11,340 nt of DNA from Planoprotostelium fungivorum (Eukaryota > Evosea > Variosea > Cavosteliida > Cavosteliaceae): assembly GCA_003024175.1 (NCBI GenBank), contig MDYQ01000426.1:1-11340 (forward strand), given 5' to 3'. Position 1 is the first letter of the stretch. Each line of letters opens with the position of its first letter. This document shows positions 8,168 through 11,340 of the stretch, one piece after another. Made by a program: the position numbers and the translations under genes. Under the pieces are notes generated by a model. The model worked only from the letters and a program-made list of their open reading frames with translations. It made no database searches and was not told where the DNA came from.

Positions 8168-8731
8168 CTACTCGCACTTTCCAGACACACAAGTCCACTC
8201 GACCTTGCAATTGGTGATTCCGGGATCGACTGATTGAGATCAGAGGGAGAATCGATGATTCGGCTCACCGATGCAGTCCAGGGTGATCTTCTTCTTTCCC
8301 AAGATGACACCAGAGAGAGCACCAGCACAGGCGGTGGGGCTACCGGTGAACAGAGCGTTGGCTGCCTGTTTCGGTCTTAATCATACGCAGGATGTATATC
8401 GGCTCACTCTGGAGAGGTGGACGAGCTCAGCACCACCGACCCATCCTCTTCCAAGACGAGTCATGTTGACCTGGTTCCACTGTAAAATCTCGTCAGAAGA
8501 TGATTTTCAATTGATTGATATCAAAACTCACGGAAGCATCTACGGCGTAGTCCACGGTGAAACCGTTGGGGGCATCGCAGAAGTTGTTGCAGGTGCAAGA
8601 AGTCTGGTGGTATTTACCATCGAAGCTGAGACCAGCAGAAGCGACTGCATAGAGTTCAGCATTCCTCAAACGATATCACGTCTCGAATGACCTGCGATGA
8701 AGAGGATAGCGGCGACGATAATGCGTTGCAT
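8168..8731 (-). CDS. Small secreted eight-cysteine protein
   Basis: Predicted 127-residue secreted protein in five exons: 8731-8692, 8644-8532, 8479-8408, 8365-8269, 8229-8168 (384 coding bases). The N-terminus MQRIIVAAILFIAVASA is a textbook signal peptide. The mature part has eight cysteines, starting with a CTCNNFC cluster and ending in NCKVEWTCVSGKC, so four disulfides are possible. A short KKK run precedes DC near residue 100. Introns are 47, 52, 42 and 39 nt. The first could instead use donor GTGATA at 8679 (35-nt intron), giving 131 residues with GHSRL inserted in the signal region; both choices are in frame. No known family is recognised. Size, export and cysteine spacing fit effectors, protease inhibitors or matrix proteins, but no role can be assigned. 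An AATAAA follows the stop. Confidence 0.8.
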
Positions 8732-8907
8732 CTTGTTCGGTTGCGAAAGAATGGGCGTCGAAGCCGTTTTCTTTTTTTTCTCTGCTATGCCAGGACTTGT
8801 CATTCTTGCGAGGTCCGAAAGAAACCCCGGTTCTAAACACAGCCAACCCAACAACAGACGACCACGAGGTACACCGCAGTCCACGACGCAGGAGCGAACG
8901 TCTTTCT
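8732..8907 (-). promoter_or_regulatory. Compact promoter region of gene 2
   Basis: Only 176 bp separate the gene 3 stop from the gene 2 ATG. On the minus strand an A-rich tract (8767-8779, interrupted once by G) ends about 36 bp upstream of the ATG and could mark a nucleosome-poor core promoter. No TATA box or clear gene 3 AATAAA is visible. Confidence 0.4.
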
Positions 8908-11340
8908 TTATGGCTTCACAGCGGACACAAATGCTTGGCGGTCGATCTTCATGGACGACACCTCTAGCGGTTGATCCCAATCTTTCTTACAGGCTTCTGT
9001 CACGAGAGATTTGACCGATTCAGGCACTGCGCTGCCCGTCCTATTTGAAGATTGAATTTCTATTTCATTGATATGGATGGACAGTGTGATGATGATAATG
9101 AGACACACTCTGTGCTGTTGAATCGGTCGATGAAGAATTTGAGCTGAACGGGGTTGAGATGAGGGATCATCTGATGGGCGATCTGCGGATCGCTGATGAT
9201 GGATTTATCGGCTGTGGCCAAGAAATTAGCCGCTTCTCTCGTGTGAACGATTTCGTCTCTGTACTCATCGTCACTTCTCGACCATCGCGCAATAGTTGAC
9301 GAAGTACGTGTCATGGTGGATCGTCATCGATCGATAATGACGATCACGATGATGGTCGATCGATCGTTGATGATCGATGATGATGGTTTCACCTGATGAT
9401 GTTGCTGATGTACTTATCCAGTTTGTTCACCGCAGATTCGATCTGTGATATGGCAATCTTGATCTGCATCCCTGAGGTTCCCGTGAACAGATCCGGTCTC
9501 TGTTTTCTCTCAGACCTCTACCTTCATCACCCTTCACCTGCAAGAGAGAATTGAACAGGTGGGCGTCTACAACGCTCAGAATCTGCTTGGTGATGCTCGT
9601 GATGAGAGAGTTGGACAAGTGATGCTTTCTCAACAATTGAACGATATTTCCAATGTACTCTGAGAACTCGGCCAGATTGTGATTCACGTTCTTCTTCATC
9701 TTCCTAGGAGGCAATGAGACGAAAAGTCGATGAAAACTCACGTCTGTATGTACGGTATGATGATGATCTGATCCAGCTCCTACACGGGTCAGTCACGTGA
9801 CATCCATCGGTCGACTCACGTTGCAGATGCAAGAAATAAAATCAGAATAAATGTCGTATATGAGAGAGAAGAGGAGGGTGTAGTATCGATCGTAGGGGTG
9901 CAGTTTGTCGACGTCTCTGTGATCGGAATAAATATCTTCGTTCTTTCCATTCTCGTGGAGGGGTATCGTCCTGTGCAACAGAGCGACGCTGTAGCCCAAC
10001 CAAGAGATGAGCTTCTCCTCTTCTCTCTTTCCTTTCTGTCTCGTGTCATCGTCTTCCTTTGTTCCTATTCTCCTCTCACCTTGTAACATAAACGGATGGT
10101 GTCGATGATGTCGAATAAAACTTTGGGGTCGGTCTCTCCGTCGAACGTCTCCCACTCTTTCAATCGCGAGACGATGCTCCTCACTCCTATCACACATCAA
10201 CATCTCGTCCACATCATGATGTCATCGATGTGATGTGATGTCGATCACTGATCGATGGGATGTCATCGATGTGATGTGATGTCGATCACTGATCGATGGG
10301 ATGACATCGTGCAGAAGAGATCTCACCCGACGGACACCCGTTGTTCTCCTCGTATTCCGCCTCAGCGTTGTAGATGGCGTTGATCAACAATCTGTACTCT
10401 TCCACTCTCTCCCTCGCCGCATCCAATTGTTTCCTCAGCTTCTCTTCCTTCTTACTGTCTGAAGTGTGAGCCGCGGCAGAAGCATCCTCCTGGGCCCTCG
10501 TGGCTTGCTCTCTGTCTCCTCTTCAATTCGAGGACGTTCAATTCGAATTCACTTGAGAAAAACGGCTTCTCTGTCTTTTCTCTGTGATTTCTCGATTTCC
10601 TTCTTCAGCTCTTTCTTCAATTCGACCACGGTGAGGTTCAATCGATCGTTCTCTTCTTTCAATTCCTGGAATGAACGTGAATCGAATGAAGAGCAGAAGA
10701 ATGAAACGGAAGAGAGGATGAAGATGTCACTTGTTCTCTGTCTGAAGAGGGTGCCTGATACTCCCGCTTGACTTCCTCGATGGTGTTCTTGCTCTCTTCT
10801 AATTGTCGCTTCAATCGACCGATCTGCTTATCCTTCTCCACGATGGAATCTTTTCGATCCAGTATCTACAACGATTCAGTCACGTGACCTCATCGAATCG
10901 TCAAATCACGACAGAGACACAATCTATCTCATACACCGACTCACTTCATCTTTCATTCTCTCCATCTCTAAATCCTTCTTCTTCGCGTTCCTCTTCAATT
11001 CTCTTATCTCTTCCTCCAACGCCTCTTGTTCCAACCGACTCATACTTGGACTCAGCGCCGCCGGTGCAGAAGACTGATCTGTTCAATCGAAATCATCACC
11101 CTCTCCTCTCACCTTTCTCTGTCCTTTCTCACTTCCAAATTGCGGCCTATCTCTCGTGTTATCGTCCGCGTGCGATTCTGATGTATTCTTCGTGTTGAGA
11201 GACAACGGAGCGGAGACGACGGATGCAGGCACGGACACGTCGTCGTCTTGTGTGGAAGAGGTCTCGTCTGTCTCGCTGGTGTGAGCGGAAGAGTTGGCGG
11301 ACACCATGGATGTGGAGACCATCAAGTCTCTCTTCTGTTG
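8908..11340 (-). CDS. Coiled-coil protein with DIL (dilute) domain, 5' partial
   Basis: The C-terminal 560 residues are visible in 12 exons: 11340-11113, 11073-10945, 10865-10731, 10665-10553, 10511-10327, 10186-10080, 10011-9820, 9779-9742, 9703-9538, 9499-9393, 9258-9109, 9040-8908 (1683 bases, in frame). The frame is open at the right edge, so the start may lie outside. Residues about 1-90 are Ser/Thr/Asp-rich and probably disordered. About 90-260 are charged heptad-like coiled coil (LEQEALEEEIRELKR, EKDKQIGRLKRQLEE). The rest matches the DIL domain of class V myosins and related adaptors: LLINAIYNAEAEYEENN, LISWLGYSVALLHR, SLITSITKQILSVVDAHLF, HLNPVQLKFFIDRF. In those proteins DIL binds cargo or Rab/adaptor partners. 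No motor or IQ motifs appear in the window. The acceptor of exon 10011 could shift by a few codons. Domain name is from family pattern, moderately sure. Confidence 0.78.
9259..9392 (-). repeat. Long intron rich in ATCGATC palindromes
   Basis: This 134-nt intron of the DIL gene is dense in ATCGATC, GATCGATC and ATGATG words between about 9319 and 9385, giving many overlapping self-complementary stretches. It and the intron with the 41-bp duplication are the two longest in the gene and share low-complexity GATC/ATG content. Confidence 0.65.
10218..10299. repeat. Perfect 41-bp tandem duplication inside an intron
   Basis: Two identical 41-bp units, 10218-10258 and 10259-10299, begin GATGTCATCGATGTGATG; a partial third begins at 10300. 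They lie wholly inside the 140-nt intron 10326-10187 of the DIL gene, about 100 nt longer than the typical intron here. Identity implies recent duplication. Confidence 0.95.

Noticed and set aside
10201-10310. CRISPR-like repeat array
   Set aside because: The two units are directly adjacent with no spacers and lie inside a eukaryotic intron.
9040-11340. Bacterial-style operon of three co-oriented genes with ribosome binding sites
   Set aside because: The genes have spliceosomal introns, separate upstream gaps and at least one own poly(A) signal; operon logic does not apply.

Overview
This is a eukaryotic chromosome end. The window opens with eight perfect CCCTAAA repeats (TTTAGGG on the G strand) reading inward from the terminus. 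It continues through about 1.4 kb of transposon-derived subtelomere and then holds three intron-dense genes, all on the minus strand and so transcribed toward the telomere. Most introns are 35-50 nt, usually GTGAG...AG. I reconstructed 46 of them by hand, and all three gene models close in frame.

The organism cannot be named from the sequence alone. TTTAGGG telomeres occur in plants but also in several protist groups. Tiny introns, a tyrosine kinase receptor with a leucine-rich and beta-helix ectodomain, and a DIL-domain coiled-coil protein suggest a free-living unicellular eukaryote. A protosteloid or other amoebozoan is my best guess (inference, moderate to low confidence).

Layout: 1-60 telomere. 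136-508 short inverted-repeat element (MITE-like). 633-1314 (+) decayed hAT transposase with its own small introns. 1302-1466 compact array of GAGAC/GTCTC words. 7717-1492 (-) a 32-exon gene for a predicted 1585-residue receptor tyrosine kinase: signal peptide, parallel beta-helix, about 16-18 leucine-rich repeats, membrane segment, kinase. 8731-8168 (-) a 5-exon gene for a small secreted eight-cysteine protein. 11340-8908 (-) the 3' part (12 exons, 560 residues visible) of a coiled-coil protein with a C-terminal DIL (dilute) domain, running off the right edge.

Functionally, gene 1 looks like a surface sensor that couples a large carbohydrate- or protein-binding ectodomain to a cytoplasmic tyrosine kinase. 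Gene 2 is an exported cystine-stabilised protein of unknown role. Gene 3 is probably a cytoskeletal or vesicle-cargo adaptor. Nothing in the sequence links the three beyond orientation. The most interesting points are the intact but non-RD receptor kinase beside a telomere, five stop-free introns of length 3n in it, a 10-bp palindrome found three times and only inside introns, and the helically spaced GAGAC/GTCTC array.
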